The translations under genes were made by a program, and so were the position numbers. From NCBI GenBank assembly GCA_015179025.1, contig WHUX01000206.1, positions 1 to 64,000 of the forward strand: a DNA stretch of 64,000 nucleotides, read 5' to 3'. A model generated the notes under the pieces. The model was not told the DNA's origin and did not search any database. It saw only the letters and a program-made list of their open reading frames with translations. Of the stretch, positions 1-10,762 are shown piece after piece (position 1 is the stretch's first letter; each line of letters opens with the position of its first letter). The DNA comes from Terfezia claveryi. Lineage: Eukaryota; Ascomycota; Pezizomycetes; Pezizales; Pezizaceae.

Positions 1-27
1 ACAGAATGTATGCCGCAACACTCTCTC

Positions 28-3000
28 TCATTCTGTAAGCCCGAGACTATTAGTATGATAGTGGTGGAGTACAGGAAGAAGACCTTTAGTCATAAGGTCA
101 GCGTGGTTTTCATCGGTAGTAACATGACTGAGGGTAAATGTCTTGAGGATGAGTTGTTCTCTTGTGAAATGATATGCAACGTCGATGTGCTTTCGTTCGA
201 GGATTGTTGACGAGGGTTTCTGCAACGTTGATGGAGGTAGTGCTATCTGCGTGAAGATGGACAGGTATAGAGTGTCCAAGTTGAGAGAAGGCATGTATAT
301 ACCAGAGTGCCTGACGAGCAGTTGTTGAGAGTGCCATATACTCGGATTCAGTGGTGGAGGCAGAAACGAGTTCTGCTTCTTTGATAACCAAGATATAGCA
401 CAACCGTTTAGTAGAAAGACATAACCAGTAAAGACCGACGGGTATCGCGACAAGCAGCATAATCAGCATCAGAATAACCAACAAGTGACAAAGAAGACGA
501 AGAAGGAGAACGTTCATAAGTAAGAGAAAGATTATGAGATCCAACAAGATAACGGAAAACCCTTTTAACAGCTGTATGATGAACCTTTAGAGGATGAGAA
601 GAAAAGCGTGAAAGAAAGGAAACAGAAAAGGCAAGATCAGGACGAGTACAAGTAACAAGATACATAAGTGAACCAATCATCTGTTGGTATAAGGTACGTT
701 CATGAGGAGGTTCTGAACCGTCAGCCTTAACCAGTTGTACTTTGGGGTCGATGGGAGTGAGAACTGATCGACAGTTGTTAAGTCCAAAGCGTTCAAGGAT
801 ATTGGTGATGTATTGTCGTTGGGAGAGTTGAAGTCCTTTGTCTGTAGGGATAATTTCGATGCCGAGGATGTATTTGAGACCACCTTTGATGGTAACAGTA
901 AAGTAGGACTTAAGATGATCAATAACAATCTTAATCTGAGGAGATTTGCCTACTGCGGTAATGTCATCAACATAACAACAAGTATTACCTTGAGTTCCAT
1001 GTTAATAAATACACAGGGGTCGAAGGGGAGAGAGATGAAGCCGAGTTCAGCAAGTGCAGAGGAGAGACGTTCAAACCACTGTAGAGGTGCTTGCTTTAAT
1101 CCGTACAAGGCTTTGTGAAGTCGAAGAATCTTGCCATCTAGACCAATACCAGGAGGAGGTAACATCCAGATTTCTTCGATTAGATCACCATTCAGGAAAG
1201 CTGACTTGATATCAAGTTGATCCATGTCCAAAGAGAAGTGAATTGCGAGGGCAATGATGAGTCGTAAGGAGTCGTACCGTGTCACTGGTGCGAATGTTTC
1301 ATCATAATCAAGGCCTTCTTGTTGAGAATAGCCCTTTGCAACAATTCTTGCTTTGTGACGTTCAACAGATCCATCTGCATTGTGCTTTACCTTAAATACC
1401 CACCTAGAACCAACAGGTTGTCGACCTGAGGGTAACTCTGACATATCATGGACCGTCCATGTCTGAGCATCAATTATTGACTGGTGTTCCTCAAGCATAG
1501 CTCGTTGCCATGCATCAGCATCAAGGGAGGCCATAGCTTCTTTATAGCTATTAGGTTCTGCCACAAGTCTAGCCCAGCCAGAGTCAGTATAACGATCGGG
1601 TTGTTTCCGAGTTCGTTGAGGGTATGACTTGTAGTCCAGCTTAGGAGTTTCTGGAGGTTCGGCAAACTCTTTTGAGCGACTTGACTTAGGTGCAGCAGGT
1701 GTAGAGGCTCTTGTGCGTCGAGGGGGAGTTGAGGGACCAGCAATAGGAGGATCGATAGCTCTCTCTGACTCAAAATCCTCATCAGAGTGCTGTTCGTACT
1801 CTTGTAGATTTGATGGAGGAGGAGGGAGAGGTATAGACGGAGTTGTAGTGGTGTCAGGAGTGGTAGTGGTAGGTGTTGGAGTAGAAGGTCTGAGCGGTAC
1901 AGGTGGTGTTGATGGAGTTTCAGCTGTAATCGGAGGTAGAGGAGGAAAGTGTACATCGACAGAGGTATAAGATGATGACGGTTCAAACTTAACTTGACGA
2001 TAGGTATCTACCTTTCGTTGAGATGGGATATAGATACGAAACATATGACCTGATTCCGTATAACCAACAAGATGTCCTTCAAGTGCTCTGGCTTCAAGTT
2101 TTGAGCCAGCAGGTCGTTTTTCTTCAGGAATGTGAACATAGCACTTGGAGTAGAAAGGACGAAGGTGTGAGAGAGTTGGTTTGATGTTGAAGAGTGCTTC
2201 AAATGGGGTTTTTCCATTTAGTGCAGAGTGAGGCAGTCTGTTTTTGATATAGGCAGCCCAGTTAAAGGCTTCAGCCCAGAGGTAAGGGGGTGCATCGTCG
2301 AGAGAAGGTCGAACCATACTAGTTAAAGTTTGGTTATAGCGTTCTGCAACGCCATTAGATTGATGGGAATAGGCGGCGGTAGTCTGGTGCTTTATTCCTC
2401 GTTCTTCGAAAAAAGCTTCCAATTCCTTGTTGACATACTCACCTCCTTGGTCAGTTCTGAACGAGCGAGGATATCGTTCAGTTGTTGTGTTAACCTTTTC
2501 ACAATATGCTTTGATAAAGCGAGCAGCATCACTCTTTTTATAGAGGAAGTTCACTTCAGAGTAGCGAGTTGTATCTTCAATAAAGGTTAGTAGATACTTG
2601 CGTTTCCCAAGAGATTCAACCTTGAAGGGACCCATGAGATCAGAATGGACGAGATCAAAGGGTTTTGTTCCTTTTGGTTTGTCGACGGATGTAGGCACTG
2701 ACTGCTTGGAGTTGTATTTGGCACATGTATCACAGAAGTGGGAGGTTGGACGTTTGGGAAGGAGGTTGCCATCTTCGTAGATTTCACTGGCGTTTGACCA
2801 GAACCGTGTTGAAGAGTGACCAAGGGCACGATGCCAATAGTCTGTGGCAGCCATGTAAATCTTTCCATGACGAACAATAGGATATACTTGGTAGGATCCG
2901 TGATCAAGTGAAGCAGAAATAACAACCGAATCATCAATTTTTCTCTGTATCTGTAAAATACCATCTTCACCCAATAAACGAAAACGTCCCAGCTCATCGA

Positions 3001-4297
3001 TTTTCCTCCAAGAAATTAAACAGACCTCATTCCAATCCGGCACATACAAAACATCAGAGAGGCTAACATGAATCACACTTCCAGCAACTTCGATATCCAA
3101 AGAAACATTCCCTTGATGTGTGGCCCACATCACTCTTCCACCACCAACCGTGAGGCCTACATGGCAACGGACTGGATCGAGAAGATGAGAGAAGTCAGCA
3201 GTGATATGGTATGAAGCACCTGTGTCAAGAATCCATACCTCATATGTAGTGTAGTTAGCGGATACACCAGAATGGGAGGAAGAGGGAGAGTTTTGGAGAG
3301 CGGAGGAGGTGGCTTTGACAACCATGGCTACACCATTGTCATCATCGAAGAGTTGTTGAGCAGTAGCTGCTCGGTGTAGGACAATCTCCTTTCCAGAAGG
3401 AGAAGGGTTTTGGGCATTCGAACGATTGGTATTGTGCTTCTTGAGTTCTTGACAGGTCTTGAACGTATGACCTTGGAAAGGCTTGCCTTTGGACTTGCAC
3501 CAACTGCAATTGTTTCCCGAGACTGGAGCCGTTTTGCCTTGATGTGTAGGATTAGGCTTTTTGTTCGGCTTGTTGGAGGTATTGTTGTTCTCTCTTTTAT
3601 TGAAGAGAGCTTTGTTCTTGGAGACAATTTCGAGGGAGGAGGAGGAGAGTTCCAGAAGACGAGTTCGAACATCGAGGTATGTTAGTCCTGTCTTTGATTG
3701 GAGATTGTCAACAATATTCTCGTAAGTGTCAGGGAGTGTCATCAGGAGGTGGTGAGCCTTGATATTGTCATTCTCAAGATAGCGTGCTAGATGCTGGTAA
3801 GGGGAGGTAGCTTCGGTCTCTTTGAGCCTGTCAATGAGCCGGCGAATTTGAGTATCATAGCTGTTGACATGTGTTGTCATAGATTCCCCTGGAGGCATAG
3901 AGATAGCGAATGTTTTGGATATAGCATCCCAGAGAGTAGTATCGTTTCGTCGATCGAATCGTTCCTGTAAGCGTACCCAAGCTTGTCGTGCTGTAGTTTG
4001 TTCGGCAATAAGTCCTGTGAGTGAGATATCAACAACAGACATGAGAAGAATTTTTGCTCTGGCATTTCTCTTGTTCCACAACTTAAGCAGTGCGGCATCA
4101 GTGGGGACAGTAGTGGATTCGTCAAATAGATCTTCATAGTCATAAGAATCAATGATTAATTCAACTTGTTTAGACCAGGCATGATATCCGGAACCATCAT
4201 CTGATAACCGCTTGATATTATCAAGCTTGAAGGAGAAGGGAGAGAGGGAAGAGACAGCACCGGAGGAGGAGCCGCTTGCACCAGCAGTGTCAGACAT
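28..4297 (-). pseudogene. Copia-1 gag-pol polyprotein, frameshifted
   Basis: A single-ORF copia polyprotein. The first true ATG is at 4297 (MSDTAGASG); an upstream GTG in the same frame is ignored. In order it shows a UBN2-like gag, a CX2CX9HX4C zinc-binding motif (CSWCKSKG...HTFKTC), protease (WILDTGASYH), GAG-pre-integrase (HRALGHSS), integrase core (DLVHSDLMGPF; DQGGEYVN) and Pseudoviridae-type reverse transcriptase (FAPVTRYDSLR, DIKSAFLNGD). The frame breaks at about 974, where one A is missing relative to Copia-2, exactly in the YVDD catalytic box. Further single-base differences at about 190, 371 and 432 break the RNase H part (GYSDADYAACRDT). The upstream 1,100 codons are open, so gag to integrase could still be made but no active reverse transcriptase. 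Confidence 0.9.
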
Positions 4298-4376
4298 GTT
4301 GTAGGATGATTGCGCGAGATGGAAATCCACAATATATAAAGGAGTAGAGGTATAGACTCGATTATGGTAATAGAGA

Positions 4377-4400
4377 GGTTAGAGCTCCGGGCTCATAACC
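4377..4400 (-). promoter_or_regulatory. Copia-1 primer-binding site, tRNA-Met half-molecule type
   Basis: Directly inside the 5' LTR, the plus strand reads GGTTAGAGC, then TCCGGGCTCATAACC. This looks like the D-arm 3' side, anticodon stem and CTCATAA loop of a tRNA-Met (anticodon CAT). The minus-strand element RNA would therefore pair with an internal 5'-half fragment of tRNA-Met, as known for Drosophila copia, not with a tRNA 3' end. The same site occurs in Copia-2 at 54501-54524. Confidence 0.75.
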
Positions 4401-4925
4401 TATTAAAGTGGATAGATTATAGTAACGGTACAGCGTAAAGGTAGCGTAGTGACCAGCGGAGAATTTACTGAGCAAGCTAGAGTCACAGGAGTGCGAGGAC
4501 GATGTGGTTGAGGACGAGTGCAGTGGGAATTCAGTGTGCGTGATTGATTAAACTATCTAGAGAGCGAGTGGACAACGGTCTTAAGTACATGAATATGGAG
4601 AGGAAACGAACCATATGACAACCTAACTTGAAGAGGAATAAACGTAGAGAAATCCAGAAGTAGAAAGGTTGTATGCATGTAATATTCAAGTAAGACAGTG
4701 TGGGAAATAACGAGCATGGATATATAAACATGTGAGTATAACCGTACAATAACTATGCAGAGTAAGCTGCAGGTGAAACATGATATAGTACTCGTAATAG
4801 AAACCAGATAGATAATAATAGAAAGGATATCGTAATAGAGAAACATATAACGATATAAGTTAATATAGATGCCAAAATAGGAAGTAATAATGACATAGGA
4901 AGGGCACAGAATGTATGCCGCAACA
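4401..4925 (-). repeat. Copia-1 5' LTR (525 bp)
   Basis: On the minus strand the LTR starts TGTTGCGGC and ends CTTTAATA; the right border is shared with the 20-base LTR tail at 1-20 and both borders agree with the two Copia-2 LTRs. It differs from those by a few substitutions and a small indel (about 4502). The 3' terminus is TA, not the usual CA. Confidence 0.9.
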
Positions 4926-5090
4926 CGTGTCTCGTGTCCCTTGCCCTCTGCCGTTCTTGCCTCTTGCCCTTGCCTCCCATCTCAGCCTCCTCCTGGTCAT
5001 ACACGCAGCGTTCCTATGTGTGTGTTATCCTAGCCTTGCCCTTGCCCCGGCGTACCCCTTGGTCACCTTGCCCCCAGAGCCGTCATTACA
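4926..5090 (+). repeat. Right part of a gypsy A-family LTR, interrupted by Copia-1
   Basis: This stretch matches the U5-proximal third of the A-element LTR (compare 10562-10726) and ends GTCATTACA where A ends GTCGTTACA. Copia-1 begins exactly where the match starts, so the left part of the LTR lies beyond the window. The right flank is decayed element D. It is either a solo LTR or the end of a larger element. Confidence 0.85.
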
Positions 5091-5453
5091 ATGAGTGGTT
5101 ACTTCATGTGCATCTTTAATAACTAATTCGAGATAGTTCTTACCTTCGATGTTAAAGGTAGAGGGCAAGACTAATCTCTATTGTCCTTGTCGGTTCTTGA
5201 CATACAAAAATCCGTTTCTTCTTCTATGATCCTTACAGTTCACAAAGGTATTATAGTAGTTCTTCCAGATAGGACATACTTTTATGCATGATTAATATGC
5301 AGCTTTTATACCTATACCTTGGTCAAGCCATTGTGTGATAAAGCAGTCCTTGTCGTCTTCCCATCCATCGCTGATGTGTCTCTCTTCAATGAGCTTGTTG
5401 AGGGTCAGTTCGATCCTTATATTGAAGTCATTGATAGTGGGTTTCTTCTCTTT

Positions 5454-5495
5454 GCATGTAGAAGCATTATGTCCTGAGAACTTACAAAAATCACA
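5454..5495 (-). other. CCHC zinc knuckle 2 downstream of RNase H in element D
   Basis: The 14 codons read CDFCKFSGHNASTC, an exact CX2CX4HX4C pattern. It lies in the frame that starts SHEEAIQEIEEWAKRW at about 5820, with in-frame stops between, and is followed by KEKK, a typical basic tail. Such knuckles normally sit at the end of Gag; here it is about 1.2 kb after the end of RNase H. Confidence 0.7.
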
Positions 5496-5960
5496 ACGCT
5501 ATCTGCAGGTCCTGGTGTCTTGAATGAAAGAGAGTAAATTTTCATCAATGGCTACTCGCTTTTTAGAATGAGTAGTGATGGCAGTGGTATTGATTGGAAT
5601 TGTGTTACTGCTGCTAGTGGTTACAGCTAGTTGTTAAGGTGCATTTCATGGTTGTTGTGGGGCAACAGGAGTATTCGCGATCTCCAGTTCCATTTGTCAG
5701 GTGCTCACTTGTTTGGTAGGGTTACTGAACTGAATGCTAGGTTGGAGAATATTGTATGTCGGTTTGTTGGTGATCCATCTTTTTGCCCATTCTTCGATTT
5801 CTTGGATAGCTTCTTCATGGCTAAGAGCTTATGGAGGTGGATAAGCTGGTATTTGTTGTACTGGTGCTACTTCCTTTTGAAGCTCATTTACAGATATGAG
5901 ATGTGTAATCTCAGTCATAAGGAATTCCTTCTCCTTCTTAAGAACTGAGGCTGACAGGTC

Positions 5961-6002
5961 ACAGTTCAAACTGCTATGTCCATAGTAGTTGCAGATTGCA
6001 CA
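5961..6002 (-). other. CCHC zinc knuckle 1 downstream of RNase H in element D
   Basis: The 14 codons read CAICNYYGHSSLNC, again CX2CX4HX4C, inside an open frame of 164 codons (5829-6323) that also contains a YCPVHGSSH segment. It is intact despite the decay elsewhere in D. Confidence 0.75.
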
Positions 6003-7808
6003 TGTCTCGACAGTAAATATACGGTTGTTTATAGCGTGGGAGCTGCCATGAACTGGACAGTAAAAATCTTGGTAAAAGGACCAGTGCATCTTTTTGTGTT
6101 GTTGCCAATTACTATGAGCCAGGTCGATAGCAATTTTCTTCGCTTCTTCGGGAGTGAGAGATTTTTGTTGTACGTTTTCAGAAGATGGAGGCCTATATCT
6201 TAGTCCAAGAGCTGTTAAAGGTTTGTTCTTATTTATATTGGGTACGTGATCATACTTGCTGAAAACTTCTTCTAGTATGGTAGATAGAGTCTCATCATCT
6301 AAGGACTCTTCTTCCTTCATCATATCATATTCGCTTTCTTCATCTGGGATGCCTTCAAAGTATGGACAGAAGATATAGTGTCCAAGTTATTTGGCTCTCT
6401 CATGATATTTGTTGAAGTTACAGTCGACATGTTTGAAATTGATAGCTCCATGAGAAACTATATTGTTTTGAGTAGAGGTTTTTGGTGAGTGGAAAGTTCT
6501 TAAAGTGTTGGTAGAGATATTGCAGTTGTAGGTATAGTTAGGAGGATCGATGCTGTTAGAAATATAATCGTCCTCGGTAGTGGGAGTGTCTAAGTATTTA
6601 TGCTTCCTTGATAGAGTGTCTGCTATCAAATTTTCCTTTCCTGTAGTGTGCTTTATGTCTGTATCAAATTCCATTAGGTAATCTTGCCATCACCTTAATT
6701 TCTGGCTTGCAGGTGTTTGTGTATGAAAGGTTACTAATGGTTTGTAGTCGGTAAGGATAGTGAACTTGTGACCTCTTAATTGTGCTTCAAAAAATTTCAA
6801 TGAGTCAATAATCACTAATAATTCCTTTTGAAAGGTAGGATAATTGAGTTGTACTAGATTAAATTTTCTAGAGTGGAAGCACGATAGTCTGATATGCGTC
6901 AATGGTCCTTTACCTATCCAAGATCCTAGTCCTACATCACTAGCATCACAGACTAAATATTTGGGTTCAGTAGATTTATTATTCTAGGGTTTTAAAACAT
7001 GTGGGGAATTTACAAGTTCCTTATATTTTTCAAATGCTGCATTATGAGTATCTGTCCATTCCTATTTCTTTGTTTCTCCCTGCATTTCTGACAGGGTGCT
7101 TGTATACAATGCCAAGTTAGGAATAAATCTGCTGAGATAATTAATGATTCCAAGGAATCCTCTAAGATCTTTTTTTCTTGTGGGAGTTGGAAATGTTAAT
7201 ATAGTAGTCCTCTTCTTTGGGTCTACATATAATCTATCTAATGTCAAAACATGTCCTAAAATTTCCAATCTTGGAGTAAAGAACTGGCATTTGCTTTCTT
7301 TGAGATAGAATTTCTCGTCCTGTAGACGTTAAAGTACTTTCTTTAATAATTCTATATGTTCTTCATACATTTTAGAGAATATAATAATATTATCAATATA
7401 GATGATTAAATTTTTATAGACCATGTCCTTAAAAATTTCATACATAATACGAACTATGGTAGCTGGTGCGTTGCGATCCCCTTGTTGCATAACTCTACTT
7501 CTGTAATATCCCATGTGATATAAAAAGTAGTGTGTTGCTTAGATTCTTTATTGTTCCTGATATTAAAAAATCCATTGGCTAAGTCAAGCTTAGTCCAAAT
7601 GGGATTCTCCGCTACTAGTTCAATTACTTCATTAATATCTGGCAATGTGGTGTAGTCCAGTTCAACAGCTAAATTGCGGTCTCAACAGTCATTGACGTGT
7701 CTAGCTTCTTCTAGTTTATCTCGTTTAGGGATAGTGAACATGACTACAGCATTTGTATCATTTTCTACTCTATATATGCGACCTGATGCTTCTTCTTTGA
7801 CTAATTTG

Positions 7809-8424
7809 TGTTGCGACTCAGGTAAGAGACCTACCCTCCACCGGGATAACCAATACCCTACTACATTGTTGACTGTGATAGCCTGATCACCCATACAGAT
7901 GCGGGTAGTGCATCAGGAGTGCAGACGTTAAAGGGATTAGGTAAAGGAAGTGTGTGTTCTCTGATATTGGATCTCGTGCATGTATTCTCTTCAGTGTGTT
8001 TCTATGATATTCTAATATATGATATTTCTATGTTGTTATTCGTTGTATTCAAGCTTATCTCCTGTAAGACAGCCTGACTACAAAGCGTTGCAGTTCGGAC
8101 TGCCTAATCAATGTATGTCAGCCTGCAGAGTTCCTAAACAGGAAGTGTCTTCCTGTTCTAAGCAACTACCTGATGTCAGTGCTACTAAGCCATTATAGGA
8201 AGTGTCGTCAGATCTGATAACAGATTATCAGATCAATGCTTCTATATAAGCTACCGCTTTTACATAGTTAATACAATAAGACCCAAGCGGTGTTCTAAGT
8301 CTTATATAGCTTTACTCTTATCGAGTTCGCATTACACCCGAGTTATAGCTGCGTTTATACTTTACTCCGCTACTATCTATCCTTTTCCCCGAAGTATTCT
8401 CGTAGTTACAGCTCGCCTGTAACA
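7809..8424 (+). repeat. Element C 5' LTR (616 bp)
   Basis: Same length as the 3' LTR at 26225-26840, with scattered transitions between them. A TATA box (TATATAAG, about 8243-8250) lies about 41 nt before the CAAGCGGTGT segment (8284-8293) that is complementary to the primer-binding site at 8427-8436. Confidence 0.92.
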
Positions 8425-8426
8425 TT

Positions 8427-8436
8427 ACACTGCTTG
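8427..8436 (+). promoter_or_regulatory. Element C primer-binding site, likely self-priming
   Basis: Two bases after the 5' LTR comes ACACTGCTTG. As RNA it can pair with CAAGCGGUGU (8284-8293, and 26700-26709 in the 3' LTR) over all ten positions, nine Watson-Crick and one G-U. The partner lies about 41 nt after the TATA box, where the transcript is expected to begin. This is the layout of Tf1/sushi self-primed retrotransposons. No tRNA 3' end complement was recognised here. Confidence 0.6.
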
Positions 8437-8482
8437 TCTATATACCTCTATAGACACCAACATCCTACAATCCTCTACAACT

Positions 8483-10226
8483 ATGTTGATGTTGAGAGGA
8501 TTACTTGGTGAAGCCTCTGATGAGCTTATGGCTGACACTGACAATGATAGTGTTGTCCAGACACAGCAACGAGCTGAACAATTCATCGAGCAATACTATA
8601 CTCCCTCTTCTCAGATTCCACAATTTCAGGAACGCTGGGGCACCCCCCGTCAACAAATAGGACTTGGATCAATATCCTCCTCCTCTCCTAAAGCTATTAT
8701 ATGATCAGTTGCCCCATCAGTAGCTCCATCTAATAATCCAGGACCCTCCACTAAGGGCAAGCGACTAGCAGCTCGCCACCAGACTCCTGTTGATCCTGGA
8801 TACGCCGCCATGAAGGCACAAGTTCAGCGTTTAGAGGCAGAAAAGCAAGCTGCACTCGCACAGGTACAACAGCTACAATAGACACAGACAGCACATACCG
8901 AGTTCATTCAGCGAAGTGCAGCAGATATTCAGAATACAGCTAATGCTGCTGCCAACAAACATGCACAACTATCGAATGATACGCAAAGTGCACTCACACA
9001 AATCCAGAATCTTATTATTTCTAGACAAACAAACCAGACAAAAGAATTCCAGACAATCCACCACAACCTCCGATATCTCAAGGGACAAGCTGACTTCTAC
9101 AATGATCAATACCAGTAACGGTTTGCTAGTATTGAAGGACAAATCAATAGTATGAAAGGACAATTCACTAACTTTCAAGACCGACTTGAAAGGGTAGAAC
9201 GTCGGGTACAGGCTCCTCAGCCTATACACCCTCCAGCAAATACAGCATAAAGACTCGAGCAAGCAGCAGGAGGTATACCACCACCCCCTCCACCACCAGT
9301 CGAACAAAGACGACCCAGAGATCCCACTTCTCCACTTCCACCTCCAGTAGGACTAGGAATCTTTGAAGATAAGCAGATAGCAGGCAAAGCACCACCCCCG
9401 AATAAATTCAAGGGAGAACGAACGCATCTCGAAGGCTGGATCCTTCAAATGGACGATTACTTTCTCATTACTCTCACCCGAAATGAAGACTAGAAGCTAG
9501 CATATGTTGGGTTATCAATGGATGGAAAAGCATTAGATTAGTGGAAGGCTAACCGAGTTAAGTATCATACTTGGAAGGAGGTTAAGGAAGCCATGGAACT
9601 ATATTATGGGGACCACTATCAGGCAGATCGAGCGTATCATGACCTAGCAGCATTAAAAAAGACTGGTTCTATCTTGGATTATCTAATGGAGGTAGATAGG
9701 CTTAACAATTATGCCAAACTATCCGAGAGGCAGGTCATCAATATTATAATCTCCAACCTTCCCTATGAGCTCTGCAAATCAATGGCTCACTACGAAACCC
9801 TTCGCACCTTCCCACATCAATGGAAACAAAAACTTATCGAGATGGATATCATCAGTACTGAATTCCAGAGCCGAAACCGCCAAACTGCCGCTGCCCCATC
9901 AACAACTAGAAAGCGCCCCTTAGATATAGGAACACAACTCCAAGGAACAGCTCCTACCTCCTACAATAATACTCACATCCCCTCTCCAATATATAAAAGC
10001 AGAATACAGGAAGGATGATGTGTGAAATGTAAGAGAACCGATCATAAGGCAAAAGAGTGTACATATGGGAAGCATGCCTCTGAACCTTATTCCTATAAAC
10101 CAAAAACTACCACTAGTACAAGCCAGGCGCTTGTACCAGCTAACTAGAAAGCTCAAACAGATAAAGGACAACTTCGGATTACAGAGCTTGGTTCCGAAGG
10201 AGAAGAGTCGGGAAACGAGTAAGGAG
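8483..10226 (+). pseudogene. Element C gag, with nonsense codons
   Basis: From ATG at 8483 the frame encodes an acidic N-terminus (SDELMADTDNDS), a coiled-coil-rich linker (KAQVQRLEAEKQAALAQ), a capsid-like domain (PPPNKFKGERTHLEGWILQM; ELYYGDHYQADRAYHDLAAL) and a CCHC knuckle (CVKCKRTDHKAKEC, about 10019-10060). It is broken by in-frame stops after KAII, LQ, NDQYQ, NTA, RNED, ALD and IQEG. Most are explained by one C-to-T or G-to-A change of an expected Gln, Arg or Trp codon. Capsid-like and knuckle identity is by motif; the stops are seen directly. Confidence 0.85.
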
Positions 10227-10231
10227 TACAT

Positions 10232-10726
10232 TGTCACAACCGTCCCCTCCTAGCCTAGTTCTGTGAGTCCGACTCTTGTTATGACTGTTATTCCGTGTTG
10301 GTTATCGTGGTTATCTCAGCTCCCGAGATAAGGGGTCTCGGGAACCTTATTCCTTCCGGTGGCCTTGGCCAGCCCGGAAGGAAGCCTGTGTATATAGTGC
10401 GCTCTCTCCACCCTCTCGTTGGATCCCTATCTAATGTCTTGTATATCCAATACAGGGCTTTGCTTCTCTCCACGTTGGTGCATCTCCCTTGTGCACCTCC
10501 TTGTCTCATCTCAACTCTGCAGCCCTGCTGCCTCCCTTGACACACGCGGCAACTACTTCCGTGTGTCTCGTGTCCCTTGCCCTCTGTCCCTCTTGCCTCT
10601 TCCCATTGCCTCCTGTCTCAGCCTCCCCCTGGTCATACACGTAGCATTCCTATGTATGTGTTATCCTAGCCTTGCCCTTGCCCCGGCATACCCCTTGGTC
10701 GCCTTGCCTCCTGAGCCGTCGTTACA
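10232..10726 (+). repeat. Element A 5' LTR (495 bp)
   Basis: Begins TGTCACAACC and ends GTCGTTACA. It carries an inverted repeat at 10321-10341 (CCCGAGA / TCTCGGG) and a TATA-like GTATATAG at about 10391. The segment that should read ATCCAACGT reads ATCTAATGT here: two C-to-T changes relative to the 3' LTR copy at 22340-22348. Confidence 0.92.
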
Positions 10727-10728
10727 CT

Positions 10729-10737
10729 ACGTTGGAT
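10729..10737 (+). promoter_or_regulatory. Element A primer-binding site, likely self-priming
   Basis: ACGTTGGAT starts two bases after the 5' LTR. Its exact complement ATCCAACGT sits in the 3' LTR at 22340-22348, about 40 nt after TATATATA (22300). The same pair is present in elements B (18746-18754 with 19097-19105) and E (44564-44572 with 44879-44887). This fits a Tf1-like mechanism in which the mRNA 5' end folds back as primer. Confidence 0.6.
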
Positions 10738-10762
10738 CCTTTGGACCAACTGGTACACAGTC

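Larger units (their letters stand above)
1..4925 (-). mobile_element. Copia-1, Ty1/copia LTR retrotransposon, 3' LTR truncated by window edge
   Basis: A Ty1/copia element reads leftwards. Its upstream (5') LTR is 4401-4925, gag-pol fills 28-4297, and only the last 20 bases of the other LTR remain at 1-20. A polypurine tract touches the partial LTR at about 21-35 (GAGAGAGAG on the minus strand), and a tRNA-Met-like primer-binding site touches the complete LTR at 4377-4400. The element is nearly identical to Copia-2 (49622-55047), whose intact ends define the LTR borders. The right flank from 4926 is the interior of a gypsy LTR, so Copia-1 landed in that LTR; the predicted 5-bp target duplication is CGTGT at 4926-4930, whose partner lies outside the window. 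Confidence 0.93.
5300..7808 (-). pseudogene. Element D pol 3' half: reverse transcriptase, RNase H and C-terminal zinc knuckles
   Basis: Reading leftwards: reverse transcriptase fingers and palm (VMFTIPKRDKLEEARHV at about 7735, WTKLDLANGFFNI at about 7570), the catalytic box as YIDNIIIFS at about 7395 (Ty3 elements normally have YIDD), the connection (EILGHVLT; RGFLGIINYLSRF), and Ty3-type RNase H (CRFHSRKF-like CFHSRKFNLVQLNYP; ILTDYKPLV; HTTGKENLIADTLSRKHK). After RNase H there is no integrase. Instead there is a charged segment (SLTPEEAKKIAIDLAHSNW) and two separate CCHC knuckles at 5961-6002 and 5454-5495. Many stops and frame changes make it non-functional. Confidence 0.78.

Noticed and set aside
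1713..1970. Gly-rich plus-strand frame within Copia-1
   Set aside because: Antisense of the Pro/Thr-rich linker of the copia polyprotein.
4381..4400. A real tRNA-Met gene fragment
   Set aside because: Only the D-arm to anticodon-loop part is present, in the exact primer-binding position of both copia copies.
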